Notes under the pieces: generated by a model
The model's database searches: none
Told to the model about the DNA's origin: nothing
The model's input: only the letters and a program-made list of their open reading frames with translations
Position numbers and translations under genes: made by a program
Assembly (NCBI GenBank): GCA_946478305.1
Contig: CAMLBO010000002.1
Span: forward strand, 85,731 to 149,730
From: an uncultured Enterobacterales bacterium
Lineage (GTDB): Bacteria; Pseudomonadota; Gammaproteobacteria; Enterobacterales; Enterobacteriaceae
DNA length: 64,000 nucleotides
Direction: 5' to 3'
Shown here: positions 19,508 to 27,546 of the stretch, piece after piece
Layout: each line of letters opens with the position of its first letter
Numbering within the stretch: position 1 is the stretch's first letter

Positions 19508-20134
19508 CTTCCTTTCCTTTTCCTTGTATCAATGCTGGTCACCGCGACAATGAGCTTTCGTGCCGCAGCCGCTGATAACTTGCTGATTATCGGTGATAGT
19601 CTGAGCGCGGTTTACCGTCTGCCTGTCGACAGTTCGTGGCCGTCGCTGCTCAATAAAAAGTGGCAGAACGAAGCCGGTAAACCCACTATTATTAATGCCA
19701 GCATCAGCGGTGATACCTCCGCACAGGGGCTGGCACGACTGCCTGCGCTGCTCAAGCAGCATCATCCACGCTGGGTGTTGATTGAACTGGGGGCCAATGA
19801 CGGTCTGCGCGGTTTTGCGCCACCGGCTATCGCTCAAACGTTGACCCAGATTATTACACGAGTCAAACAGGCGGACGCCCAGCCCTTATTGATGCAAATC
19901 CGCCTGCCGCCAAACTATGGCCGCCGTTATACCGACGCGTTTTATGCGATTTATCCAGCGCTGGCCAAACAAAACGACATTCCGCTGGTACCTTTCTTCA
20001 TGGAACAGGTCGCCGTGAAACCGGAATGGATGCAGGACGACGGTTTGCATCCGGCGCAGGCCGCCCAGTCGTTTATCGCGGACTGGATGGCAGACAAACT
20101 GGCACCGCTGGTCACATCTGCGGCGAAACCCTAA
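19475..20134 (+). CDS. tesA: periplasmic acyl-CoA thioesterase I / lysophospholipase L1
   Basis: A 219-residue SGNH hydrolase with a signal peptide that ends in R-A-A-A before Ala33. Block I has the catalytic Ser42 (mature Ser10) in G-D-S-L-S-A, block II is S-G-D-T-S, block III G-A-N-D, and the block V Asp/His are in D-D-G-L-H-P. Residue 46 (mature 14) is Val where E. coli has Gly, next to the active site. The start at 19475 (M-M-N-F) matches the E. coli start; an ATG at 19463 is less likely. In E. coli the enzyme also has protease I and arylesterase activity. It overlaps ybbA by 33 bases head to head. Confidence 0.93.
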   Translation: MMNFKNVSRWHLPFLFLVSMLVTATMSFRAAAADNLLIIGDSLSAVYRLPVDSSWPSLLNKKWQNEAGKPTIINASISGDTSAQGLARLPALLKQHHPRWVLIELGANDGLRGFAPPAIAQTLTQIITRVKQADAQPLLMQIRLPPNYGRRYTDAFYAIYPALAKQNDIPLVPFFMEQVAVKPEWMQDDGLHPAQAAQSFIADWMADKLAPLVTSAAKP

Positions 20135-20179
20135 GTAAACCACAGTCCTGAAAAATAGGGGCTTCTGACAGGTAAAGTT

Positions 20180-20956
20180 ATGCAAAAAGCAGTATTGATT
20201 ACCGGCTGCTCCAGCGGCATTGGCCTGGTAGCCGCACAGGATTTACGTAATCGGGGTTATCGCGTTCTGGCCGCCTGCCGTAAAACGCAGGATATTGAAA
20301 ACCTGCGTCAGTTGGGGTTTGAAACCATTGAGTTGGATCTGGATGACAAACAAAGCGTAGCTAACGCTGCCGCAGACGTTCTCACCCTTACCGGTAACCG
20401 GCTTTACGGCCTGTTTAATAATGCCGGTTATGGCGTCTACGGCCCGCTGCATACCGTCAGCCGCGAACAGTTCGAACAGCAATTTTCCACCAACCTGTTC
20501 GGCACACATCAACTGACGCAGCTGCTGTTACCGGCCATGCTGGCGCATGGAGAAGGCCGTATCATTCAGACCAGCTCAGTGATGGGACTGGTTAGCACGC
20601 CGGGTCGCGGCGCGTATGCAGCCAGTAAGTTTGCGCTGGAAGCCTGGTCCGACACGTTACGCATGGAGCTGCACGGCACGGGTATTCAGGTCAGCCTGAT
20701 TGAACCCGGTCCGCTCAGCAGCAATTTCACCCAAAACGTCAACCAGTCACAGGCCGATAAACCGGTGAATAACCCCGGTATTGCTCAGCGTTTTACCCTG
20801 ACGCCGGAGGCAGTATTGCCCAAATTACGCCATGCTTTAGAGAGCCCGCAAGCACGGTTACGCTATCCGGTCACGCTGGTCGCCCACGCGTTATCGGTGC
20901 TAAAACGCCTGTTGCCTGGCCGCCTGCTAGACAAAGTGCTGCGTGGTAATAGTTAA
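20180..20956 (+). CDS. ybbO: short-chain dehydrogenase/reductase YbbO
   Basis: A 258-residue classical SDR. The cofactor loop T-G-C-S-S-G-I-G is at 8-15, N-N-A-G-Y-G near 85, catalytic Ser in S-S-V-M-G and Y-A-A-S-K about 150-155. E. coli YbbO is a NADP-dependent aldehyde reductase with broad aldehyde range. Gene order tesA-ybbO-cnoX is as in E. coli, with tesA ending 45 bases before. Confidence 0.94.
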   Translation: MQKAVLITGCSSGIGLVAAQDLRNRGYRVLAACRKTQDIENLRQLGFETIELDLDDKQSVANAAADVLTLTGNRLYGLFNNAGYGVYGPLHTVSREQFEQQFSTNLFGTHQLTQLLLPAMLAHGEGRIIQTSSVMGLVSTPGRGAYAASKFALEAWSDTLRMELHGTGIQVSLIEPGPLSSNFTQNVNQSQADKPVNNPGIAQRFTLTPEAVLPKLRHALESPQARLRYPVTLVAHALSVLKRLLPGRLLDKVLRGNS

Positions 20957-21049
20957 CGCCACGGTTTTCGGGGGTTGAAGCGGCGAAAGTCGCCCCCATT
21001 TAAACCTGTATACTCATGCCGTTGCGTCAGAAATAAGAGAACTTAACTC

Positions 21050-21907
21050 ATGCTTGCACAACCTTCGATTATCGATATCAACGAAACTAACCTGCACCAG
21101 ACGCTGGAACAGTCCATGTCGCTGCCGGTGATGTTCTATTTCTGGTCTGAGCGCAGCCAGCATTGCCTGCAGCTCGGCCCGATCCTCGAGCGGCTGGCTG
21201 CCGAATATGCCGGCCAGTTGATCCTCGCCCGCGTCGACTGCGACGCTGAGCAAGCTATCGCCCAACAGTTTGGCCTGCGCTCGATTCCCGCGGTCTACCT
21301 GTTTAAAGACGGTCAGCCGGTGGATGGCTTCCAGGGACCACAGCCAGAAGAAGTGATCCGTGAACTGTTGCAGAAAGTTCTGCCGAAAGAGGAAGAGCTG
21401 AAAGTGGCTCAGGCACAGGAACTGATTGAAGCAGGCGATCTGACCGCCGCTCTGCCATTGCTGAAAGAGGCATGGCAGCTTAGCCATCAGCGCAGTGACA
21501 TCGGCCTGATGCTGGCGGAAGTCCAGATTCAGCTTAATCGCAGTGAAGATGCCGAAGCGGTGCTGGCAACCATTCCTTTGCAGGATAAAGATTCCCGTTA
21601 TCAGGGGCTGGTGGCACAAATTGAACTGCTGAAACAGGCCGCTGATACACCTGAAATCCAACAGTTGCAGCAACAGCTGCAACAGGAGCCGGAGAACGTA
21701 GAACTGGCCGTGAAACTCAGCCTGCAACTGCACGCCGTCGGGCGTAACGAAGAGGCGCTTGAGTTGCTAATGCGGCCACTCAAGAAAGATCTCGGTGCAG
21801 CAAACGGCACAGCGCGTAAAACGCTGATGGATATTCTGGCCGCACTGGGCACCGGCGACGCGCTGGCCGCGAAATACCGCCGCCAGCTTTATTCCCTGCT
21901 CTACTAA
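21050..21907 (+). CDS. cnoX: chaperedoxin CnoX (thioredoxin-TPR protein)
   Basis: A 285-residue protein: a thioredoxin domain (about 1-110) followed by TPR-like helices. The usual C-x-x-C is replaced by S-x-x-C (W-S-E-R-S-Q-H-C), as in E. coli YbbN/CnoX, which is a holdase that mixes disulfide protection with delivery of substrates to GroEL and DnaK. The linker P-E-E-V-I-R-E-L-L and the conserved ending R-R-Q-L-Y-S-L-L-Y are present. A terminator hairpin follows. Confidence 0.95.
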   Translation: MLAQPSIIDINETNLHQTLEQSMSLPVMFYFWSERSQHCLQLGPILERLAAEYAGQLILARVDCDAEQAIAQQFGLRSIPAVYLFKDGQPVDGFQGPQPEEVIRELLQKVLPKEEELKVAQAQELIEAGDLTAALPLLKEAWQLSHQRSDIGLMLAEVQIQLNRSEDAEAVLATIPLQDKDSRYQGLVAQIELLKQAADTPEIQQLQQQLQQEPENVELAVKLSLQLHAVGRNEEALELLMRPLKKDLGAANGTARKTLMDILAALGTGDALAAKYRRQLYSLLY

Positions 21908-21915
21908 TGATCTTC

Positions 21916-21952
21916 ACGCGGTGGCCCCTTATGCGGGTCGCCGCGTTGTTTT
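21916..21952 (+). terminator. terminator of cnoX
   Basis: ACGCGG at 21916-21921 pairs with CCGCGT at 21941-21946, and the stem extends inward with two wobble pairs to CCC/GGG. TTGTTTTC follows directly. Confidence 0.75.
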
Positions 21953-22125
21953 CTGCCCCGACTCCCGCTTTCTGTCCCCTGAACTATCCTTAATCAATAC
22001 GCCTTAGTGACAAACTGTGCGACAATCCCTGCCGAGCAAAGTTTGTTATTATGCTTACAGGAATCTGTTTTTGCTGGAAAAACCGGAAAAACACTCAGGA
22101 CACCGAGTTACAGGAGTTGTATACC

Positions 22126-23034
22126 ATGCTGACCGTAATCCCCATTATTATTGTTCTCGCGCTGTTGGTGGTATTCGCCGGCGTCAAAATTGTGCCACAG
22201 GGTTTCCAGTGGACCGTCGAACGCTTTGGCCGTTATACCAAAACCCTGATGCCGGGCCTGAATCTGGTGGTGCCGTTCGTTGACCGCGTGGGCCGCAAAA
22301 TCAACATGATGGAACAGGTGCTGGATATTCCTTCCCAGGAGATCATCTCCCGCGATAACGCCAACGTAGCTATCGATGCCGTGTGCTTTATTCAGGTTAT
22401 CGACCCGGCGCGCGCGGCGTATGAAGTGAGTAATCTGGAACAGGCGATCGTCAACCTGACCATGACTAACTTCCGTACCGTACTAGGTTCGATGGAACTC
22501 GATGAGATGCTCTCACAGCGTGACAACATCAACGCCCGTCTGCTGCATATCGTCGATGAAGCGACCAATCCATGGGGCGTAAAAATCACCCGTATTGAGA
22601 TCCGCGACGTCCGTCCACCCGCAGAACTGGTTTCCGCAATGAACGCCCAGATGAAAGCCGAACGTACCAAGCGTGCCGACATTCTGGAAGCCGAAGGGGT
22701 GCGTCAGTCCGCCATTTTACGTGCCGAAGGTGAAAAGCAGTCGCAAATCCTGAAAGCTGAAGGTGAACGTCAGTCAGCCTTCTTGCAGGCAGAAGCCCGT
22801 GAACGTGCCGCCGAAGCGGAAGCTCAGGCGACCAAAATGGTGTCCGAAGCCATAGAGGCAGGCAGCGTTCACGCCATCAACTACTTCGTGGCACAGAAAT
22901 ATACCGACGCGCTGACGAAAATCGGCTCGGCCAACAACAGCAAAGTGATCATGATGCCGCTGGATGCCAGCAGCCTGATGGGCTCGATTGGTGGTATCGC
23001 TGAATTACTGAAAGAAACCAAAGGCGGCAAGTAA
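22126..23034 (+). CDS. qmcA: SPFH/band-7 membrane protease adaptor QmcA
   Basis: A 302-residue stomatin/prohibitin family protein (305 in E. coli). A single N-terminal membrane anchor (about 1-20) is followed by the SPFH domain and a long Ala/Glu-rich coiled coil (about 185-260). E. coli QmcA forms large assemblies linked to the FtsH-HflKC quality control system. The start at 22126 follows CAGGAG; a longer frame from 22051 would put a hydrophilic, Cys-containing leader in front of the anchor. The last base of the stop codon is the first base of ybbJ. Confidence 0.95.
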   Translation: MLTVIPIIIVLALLVVFAGVKIVPQGFQWTVERFGRYTKTLMPGLNLVVPFVDRVGRKINMMEQVLDIPSQEIISRDNANVAIDAVCFIQVIDPARAAYEVSNLEQAIVNLTMTNFRTVLGSMELDEMLSQRDNINARLLHIVDEATNPWGVKITRIEIRDVRPPAELVSAMNAQMKAERTKRADILEAEGVRQSAILRAEGEKQSQILKAEGERQSAFLQAEARERAAEAEAQATKMVSEAIEAGSVHAINYFVAQKYTDALTKIGSANNSKVIMMPLDASSLMGSIGGIAELLKETKGGK

Positions 23035-23498
23035 TGCTGCAACAGCTTATAGCAAGCCCGCACCTTTTCTGGCTGTCGCTCGGCGGCCTGCTGCTGGCAG
23101 CGGAACTGCTCGGTGCGAGCGGTTATTTGCTGTGGAGCGGCATTGCGGCGGCGCTGGTGGGTTTACTGACCTGGGTGCTGCCGCTGTCGTGGGAGTGGCA
23201 GGGGGTCTGCTTTGCCGTGCTAACCATGGTGGCCGCGTGGCTGTGGTGGCGCTGGCTGACCAGCAGGCAAAAGTCTGACCCGCAGAACAGTTCACTGAAT
23301 CAGCGTGGCCAGCAGATGGTCGGTAAGCACGCGACGGTGCTTGAACCCATGAGTAACGGCTACAGCCGTGTGCGCATCGGCGACAGTACCTGGCGCATTA
23401 CCAGCACCGCGCCGTTAAGCGTGGGTGATGACGTGATAATCACCCACGTTGAAGGGATCACTTTGCGGGTTGAGCCGGGGAAGAACAACACCCCGTAA
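23034..23498 (+). CDS. ybbJ: NfeD-family inner-membrane protein YbbJ
   Basis: A 154-residue protein with two or three membrane segments (about 10-80) and a C-terminal OB-fold of the NfeD type (about 95-150). NfeD proteins are usual partners of SPFH proteins, and this gene starts inside the qmcA stop codon (TAATG), as expected for a QmcA-YbbJ complex. Its last 41 bases overlap the 3' end of the convergent cueR gene. Confidence 0.94.
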   Translation: MLQQLIASPHLFWLSLGGLLLAAELLGASGYLLWSGIAAALVGLLTWVLPLSWEWQGVCFAVLTMVAAWLWWRWLTSRQKSDPQNSSLNQRGQQMVGKHATVLEPMSNGYSRVRIGDSTWRITSTAPLSVGDDVIITHVEGITLRVEPGKNNTP

Positions 23499-23874
23499 GA
23501 TTATTGATAATCGGGCACTCTGCCCCTTCATCACCCGGACAAGACTCTGCCAGCGTCAGCAACCGTTGGCGCATCTCCTTCAGTTCTTCGATATGCTGCG
23601 CAATCTCGGCGGCCTTCTCCAGGGTGCGGGCTTTGACGTCCGCACTATGACGCTCAGGATTATGGAACAGCGCTACCAGCTCCTGACACTCTTCGAGGGT
23701 AAAGCCCACCTGACGTGCCTGCCGCAACAGTGTCAGCTCTTCGATATGTTTAGGCGCATAACTGCGGTAGCCGTTCTCACTGCGCATCGGCGCGGTGACC
23801 AGCCCCTTCTCCTCATAAAAACGGATCGCCTTGCTGGTAAGTCCGGTTTTTTTTGCCACATCGCTGATATTCAT
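23458..23874 (-). CDS. cueR: copper-responsive MerR-family regulator
   Basis: A 138-residue MerR-type activator (135 in E. coli). The N-terminal winged helix is nearly identical to E. coli CueR, and the Cu(I) ligands are Cys112 and Cys120 in C-P-G-D-E-G-A-E-C, the spacing used for Cu/Ag/Au sensing. A further Cys pair (129-130) lies in the tail. It activates the divergent promoter at 23883-23913 by distorting a 19-base spacer. Its 3' end overlaps ybbJ by 41 bases. Confidence 0.97.
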   Translation of the reverse strand: MNISDVAKKTGLTSKAIRFYEEKGLVTAPMRSENGYRSYAPKHIEELTLLRQARQVGFTLEECQELVALFHNPERHSADVKARTLEKAAEIAQHIEELKEMRQRLLTLAESCPGDEGAECPIINNLTGCCSSPAQPAK

Positions 23875-23882
23875 GTTGCCCC

Positions 23883-23913
23883 TTGACCTTCACCTTGCAG
23901 GAAGGTTTATCCT
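23883..23913 (+). promoter_or_regulatory. CueR-controlled promoter with 19-bp spacer
   Basis: -35 TTGACC (23883-23888) and -10 TATCCT (23908-23913) are 19 bases apart, the over-long spacer typical for MerR-type activation. The dyad ACCTTC (23886-23891) / GAAGGT (23901-23906) lies between them. This is close to the E. coli copA promoter as I remember it. Confidence 0.9.
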
Positions 23914-23957
23914 ACTGCCTGAATCGAAAAAGGCCAACCGGCTATTATGAGGAAAAT

Positions 23958-24161
23958 ATGATGACTACCACCGTTTTGCATCTTGAAGGTTTATCTTGCG
24001 GGCACTGTGTGGCCTCTACGCGTAAAGCACTGGAAGCCATACCCGGCACCACTCAGGTTGACGTTGAACTGAATAAAGCCGTTGTGCAAAGTTCAGCGTC
24101 TGCCCAGCAATTGATCGATGCGGTTGAAGAAGCCGGGTACCACGCCACACTGGCATCCTGA
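23958..24161 (+). CDS. copZ: stand-alone copper-binding HMA domain protein, CopZ-like
   Basis: A 67-residue protein consisting of one heavy-metal-associated domain with the metal site L-S-C-G-H-C (Cys14, Cys17) and the C-terminal signature A-G-Y-H-A. It is expressed from the CueR promoter. It most resembles the first domain of the CopA copper ATPase and stops just at the domain border. In E. coli copA lies near cueR; here no ATPase follows and the next gene is ybaP. It may be a true cytosolic chaperone, comparable to the frameshift product CopA(Z) of E. coli, or the remnant of a lost copA. The start follows GAGG; ATG 23961 is an alternative. Confidence 0.85.
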   Translation: MMTTTVLHLEGLSCGHCVASTRKALEAIPGTTQVDVELNKAVVQSSASAQQLIDAVEEAGYHATLAS

Positions 24162-24252
24162 CTTCTCCCCTAAAAATCAGGACTTTCCCCCTGTTCGCTG
24201 AACTGCTGACGCGCTAGCATGTCCCTTCATTCACTGGAGGAGACAATGCCAT

Positions 24253-25062
24253 ATGGGCCATATTTTTTACCAGCTTGCCCGCTGGCTGGGTCTGCTTTCG
24301 CCTGCTGAATATCACTATCCGGCCATGGACATTCAGCTCCCCGGCGACAGGCATTTACATCTGGTGGGCAGCATTCACATGGGCACCATGGATATGCAAC
24401 CGCTGCCCGATATCCTGCTTACTCGCCTGTCTCAGGCTGACGCGCTGATTGTCGAAGCAGACATCAGCGGTGCTGACTCCCCTTTTGGCCAGACAGATGA
24501 CCTCTCTCCCCTATCCGAACGCCTGACTGAACAGCAATTTCAGCAGTTCGAAAGTCTGTGCGATGAACTTGGCACGTCGGTGTACAGCATGAGTCGTCTC
24601 CCCTGCTGGCAGGTAGCGCTGATGCTGCAGGCCGGACAGGCACAGAGGCTGGGTCTGCGGGGTGAATACGGTATTGACTACCAGCTGCTGCAGGCCGCGC
24701 GACAGCAACAGAAAAAAGTGATCGAACTCGAAGGTCCGCAGGAGCAACTGGCACTGTTGCAACAGCTGCCCGAGGATGGCAGAGCGCTGCTCGACGATAC
24801 CCTGACGCACTGGCATACCAACGCACGCCTGCTGCAAACCATGATCAGCTGGTGGCTGGAGTCTCAGCCAAGTCAGGCCATGGAGCAACTGCCCAACACC
24901 TTCAGCAATGAGTTGTACGATGTGTTGATGCACCAACGTAATCAGCGCTGGAAACAGCAGCTCAACGCCCTGCCTGCGGGCAAATACGTGGTAGCTGTGG
25001 GTGCGCTGCATCTGTATGGCGAAGGAAATCTGCCGGATCTGTTGCTGGAAGGAAAACGTTGA
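24253..25062 (+). CDS. ybaP: TraB/GumN family protein YbaP
   Basis: A 269-residue protein (264 in E. coli YbaP). The two family signatures are present: G-S-I-H-M-G at 39-44, and G-A-L-H-L-Y-G near residue 255, with an E-A-D motif between (V-E-A-D). The TraB/GumN fold is related to metal-dependent Tiki-type proteases, but activity of YbaP is not shown. A GGAGGAG ribosome-binding site lies 12 bases before the chosen ATG; an ATG at 24246 is in another frame. Confidence 0.9.
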   Translation: MGHIFYQLARWLGLLSPAEYHYPAMDIQLPGDRHLHLVGSIHMGTMDMQPLPDILLTRLSQADALIVEADISGADSPFGQTDDLSPLSERLTEQQFQQFESLCDELGTSVYSMSRLPCWQVALMLQAGQAQRLGLRGEYGIDYQLLQAARQQQKKVIELEGPQEQLALLQQLPEDGRALLDDTLTHWHTNARLLQTMISWWLESQPSQAMEQLPNTFSNELYDVLMHQRNQRWKQQLNALPAGKYVVAVGALHLYGEGNLPDLLLEGKR

Positions 25063-25143
25063 GGGCGAATAACCGCCTCTTCAAATCATTTGTGGCGCCA
25101 GCTTTTAACACATCAAGACAGCGCGAAGCATGAAGAAAAAGAT

Positions 25144-25172
25144 AAAAAAATGGCCAATATCGCTATTGGCCA
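25144..25172 (-). terminator. minus-strand terminator without an intact gene
   Basis: TGGCCAATA (25151-25159) and TATTGGCCA (25164-25172) form a perfect 9-base stem with a 4-base loop. On the minus strand it is followed by seven T. No intact minus-strand gene lies upstream; it probably belongs to the remnant at 25208-25369. Confidence 0.7.
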
Positions 25173-25207
25173 GTCAAAGAGGAACTTCATTTTATTAGTT
25201 ATAAGCT

Positions 25208-25369
25208 TCAGTACTGACTCTTTGCAGGGTGCAGCACCGGCGGCGGTAGGTTAGCAATCTGTGTTGGGTCTTGGCAACAACCATTCGCTGGACTAGTATT
25301 GATGGTCTGCTCAAGAAACAGGCTTTGTTGTTTACTATCAAAAGATTGAGCAAGGTTATTATTTTTTCG
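25208..25369 (-). pseudogene. possible 3' remnant of an unknown gene
   Basis: The minus strand is open for 53 codons and stops at TGA 25210-25208. There is no ATG, GTG or TTG in the frame and a TAG closes it upstream. The text (a Cys-Cys pair, then a Pro-rich L-P-P-P-V-L-H-P ending) looks like a protein C-terminus, and a terminator follows 36 bases later. I do not recognise the family. Confidence 0.35.
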
Positions 25370-25455
25370 CTAATTAAGTCATCGTGAATACCTGACGCCT
25401 TTTAGGGCAACAGACACGGTGACTTTTTTATTGGAATGTTCTGTCGGGAGGGGTC

Positions 25456-25935
25456 ATGACACCAGCGGTTAATTTATTAGAAAAGAACAAGATAGCCTTT
25501 ACACTTCATCCTTATGAACACAGCAGCGGCGAGACTCACTTCGGCGATGAGGTGGTAGAAAAACTTGGGCTGGATGCGCATCAGGTCTACAAAACGTTAC
25601 TCGTCGCGCTTAACGGTGAGGCAAAGAATCTTGCTGTGGCGGTAACGCCGGTAGCCACTCAGCTGGATCTAAAAAAAGTCGCCAAAGCACTGGGTGCCAG
25701 GAAAGCCGAGATGGCAGATCCGCAGCTTGCGCAGCGCGTCACCGGATATCTGGTAGGCGGGATCAGCCCGCTGGGGCAGAAAAAACTGTTGCCTACGGTG
25801 ATTGACACTTCTGCGCAGAATTTTTCCACCCTTTTTGTATCCGGCGGTAAACGCGGGCTTGATATTGAGCTTGCCGCCAGCGATCTTTGTCAACTGCTCC
25901 GGGGAAAGTTTGCTGACATCGCAAAAATCGACTGA
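25456..25935 (+). CDS. ybaK: Cys-tRNA(Pro)/Cys-tRNA(Cys) deacylase YbaK
   Basis: A 159-residue INS-like editing-domain protein, same length as E. coli YbaK. Lys46 in H-Q-V-Y-K-T is the essential residue of the family, and the G-G-I-S-P-L-G loop (about 101-107) is conserved. It hydrolyses Cys mistakenly attached to tRNA-Pro. It has a strong ribosome-binding site (GGGAGGGG). Confidence 0.95.
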   Translation: MTPAVNLLEKNKIAFTLHPYEHSSGETHFGDEVVEKLGLDAHQVYKTLLVALNGEAKNLAVAVTPVATQLDLKKVAKALGARKAEMADPQLAQRVTGYLVGGISPLGQKKLLPTVIDTSAQNFSTLFVSGGKRGLDIELAASDLCQLLRGKFADIAKID

Positions 25936-25949
25936 CTCAACCCACTACC

Positions 25950-26075
25950 TATACCCAATAGATTTCAAGATGCAGGAAGGCGGCAAGCGCGTGAATCCCG
26001 ATGAGCTGACAAAAGTAAGTGATTCGGGTGATGGAGCGCAGCCAACGCATCTGCGGCTTGAAAGATGAAGGGATA
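25950..26075. repeat. ERIC element 1
   Basis: A 126-base imperfect palindrome starting TATACCC and ending GGGATA. The inner blocks GTGAATCCCGATGAGCT and AAGTAAGTGATTCGGGTGA match the sites of the standard ERIC1/ERIC2 primers with few changes. It lies between ybaK and fsr, only 25 bases before fsr. Confidence 0.9.
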
Positions 26076-26099
26076 TTACAATAAGAAAGGCCCGACAGA

Positions 26100-27317
26100 A
26101 TGACCGACCGTACTGACATCCCTGCTCCCCCACCGGTGAGCGCGGCGAAACGCACCGCTTTCTCTATTCTGGCGGCGATAAGCGTCTCACACCTGCTTAA
26201 TGACATGATCCAGTCGCTGATCCTCGCCATTTACCCGTTGCTGCAAAATGAGTTTTCCCTAAGCTTTACGCAGATCGGCATGATCACCCTGACCTACCAG
26301 ATCACCGCCTCATTACTCCAGCCGCTGATTGGTTATTACACCGATAAACATCCGCAGCCCTATTCTTTGCCGATAGGTATGGGCTTCACCTTGTCTGGCC
26401 TGCTGCTGCTCTCCGTCGCGCAGACCTTCCCGCTGGTGCTGCTGGCGGCGGCGTTGGTCGGTACAGGTTCTTCGGTATTCCACCCTGAATCCTCCCGAGT
26501 GGCACGGATGGCCTCCGGCGGACGTCACGGTCTGGCGCAGTCTGTCTTCCAGGTGGGGGGCAACTTCGGCAGTTCTCTCGGGCCATTATTGGCAGCACTG
26601 ATTATCGCCCCTTATGGCAAAGGCAACGTGGCGTGGTTCTCACTGGCGGCGCTGCTCGGCATTGTGGTACTGCTGCAAATCAGTAAGTGGTACCGCCAGC
26701 AACAGCAGATCATCAAAAAACGTGGGCCGGTGCCTAATAATGTGACGGTACTGCCGCGCAAAACCGTGGCGCTGTCGATGGGCATTTTGCTGGTGCTGGT
26801 ATTTTCCAAATATTTCTACCTGACCAGCCTGAGCAGCTACTACACCTTCTATCTGATCCACAAATTCGGCGTGTCGATTCAAAACGCGCAGATTCATCTG
26901 TTTGTGTTTCTGTTCGCCGTGGCGGCCGGTACGATTATAGGTGGGCCGATTGGCGATAAGATTGGCCGTAAATACGTCATTTGGGCATCAATCCTTGGCG
27001 TCGCGCCTTTCACGCTAATGCTGCCACACGCCAACCTGATGTGGACCAGCATACTGAGCGTGATCATCGGGGTGATTCTGGCGTCAGCGTTCTCGGCGAT
27101 TCTGGTTTTCGCTCAAGAACTAATTCCGGGCAAAGTCGGCATGGTTTCCGGGCTGTTCTTCGGTCTGGCATTTGGGATGGGCGGTCTCGGCGCTGCGGTT
27201 CTCGGCTACGTAGCTGACCGTACCAGCATCGAGCTGGTCTATCAGATCTGCGCCTTCCTGCCGCTCCTCGGAATTCTTACGGCATTCCTGCCGAATCTCG
27301 AACAGAAACAGTCCTAA
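26100..27317 (+). CDS. fsr: MFS transporter, fosmidomycin resistance protein
   Basis: A 405-residue major facilitator with twelve hydrophobic segments, matching E. coli Fsr (406). Recognisable blocks are H-L-L-N-D-M-I-Q-S in helix 1, G-Y-Y-T-D-K-H-P-Q-P in loop 2-3, F-H-P-E-S-S-R-V-A near residue 125, and G-D-K-I-G-R-K-Y after helix 8. It exports fosmidomycin in E. coli; the natural substrate is unknown. The start codon lies just past an ERIC element. Confidence 0.95.
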   Translation: MTDRTDIPAPPPVSAAKRTAFSILAAISVSHLLNDMIQSLILAIYPLLQNEFSLSFTQIGMITLTYQITASLLQPLIGYYTDKHPQPYSLPIGMGFTLSGLLLLSVAQTFPLVLLAAALVGTGSSVFHPESSRVARMASGGRHGLAQSVFQVGGNFGSSLGPLLAALIIAPYGKGNVAWFSLAALLGIVVLLQISKWYRQQQQIIKKRGPVPNNVTVLPRKTVALSMGILLVLVFSKYFYLTSLSSYYTFYLIHKFGVSIQNAQIHLFVFLFAVAAGTIIGGPIGDKIGRKYVIWASILGVAPFTLMLPHANLMWTSILSVIIGVILASAFSAILVFAQELIPGKVGMVSGLFFGLAFGMGGLGAAVLGYVADRTSIELVYQICAFLPLLGILTAFLPNLEQKQS

Positions 27318-27330
27318 ACCTCCTGCCTTC

Positions 27331-27358
27331 CGCTGCCGATACTGAAGTATCGGCAGCG
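27331..27358 (+). terminator. 12-bp perfect hairpin after fsr
   Basis: CGCTGCCGATAC (27331-27342) and GTATCGGCAGCG (27347-27358) pair perfectly around a TGAA loop. It lies 14 bases after the fsr stop codon. There is no T tract, so it may act through Rho or as an mRNA end protector. Confidence 0.5.
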
Positions 27359-27546
27359 CACCCGCCTTACCGGATAGAACCTTCGAGTGCTAAACCCTAC
27401 AAAATATCCCTCCCGGCCGGATTTATATCCAATCTGGTATTTTTGACATTCAGGGCACTTTTTTTTGCACATCAAATCTCGATATACAATAAACTGATTA
27501 ACAATCTCTTACATATTGGTAAGAAGCATTAATAGAAGGAGTCTGG

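Larger units (their letters stand above)
25063..25455. other. gene-free stretch with a remnant frame
   Basis: About 390 bases between ybaP and ybaK. It holds a minus-strand hairpin with T tract (25144-25172) and, upstream of it on the same strand, an open frame with coding-like composition but no start codon (25208-25369). The remaining 85 bases carry the ybaK promoter region. Confidence 0.5.
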
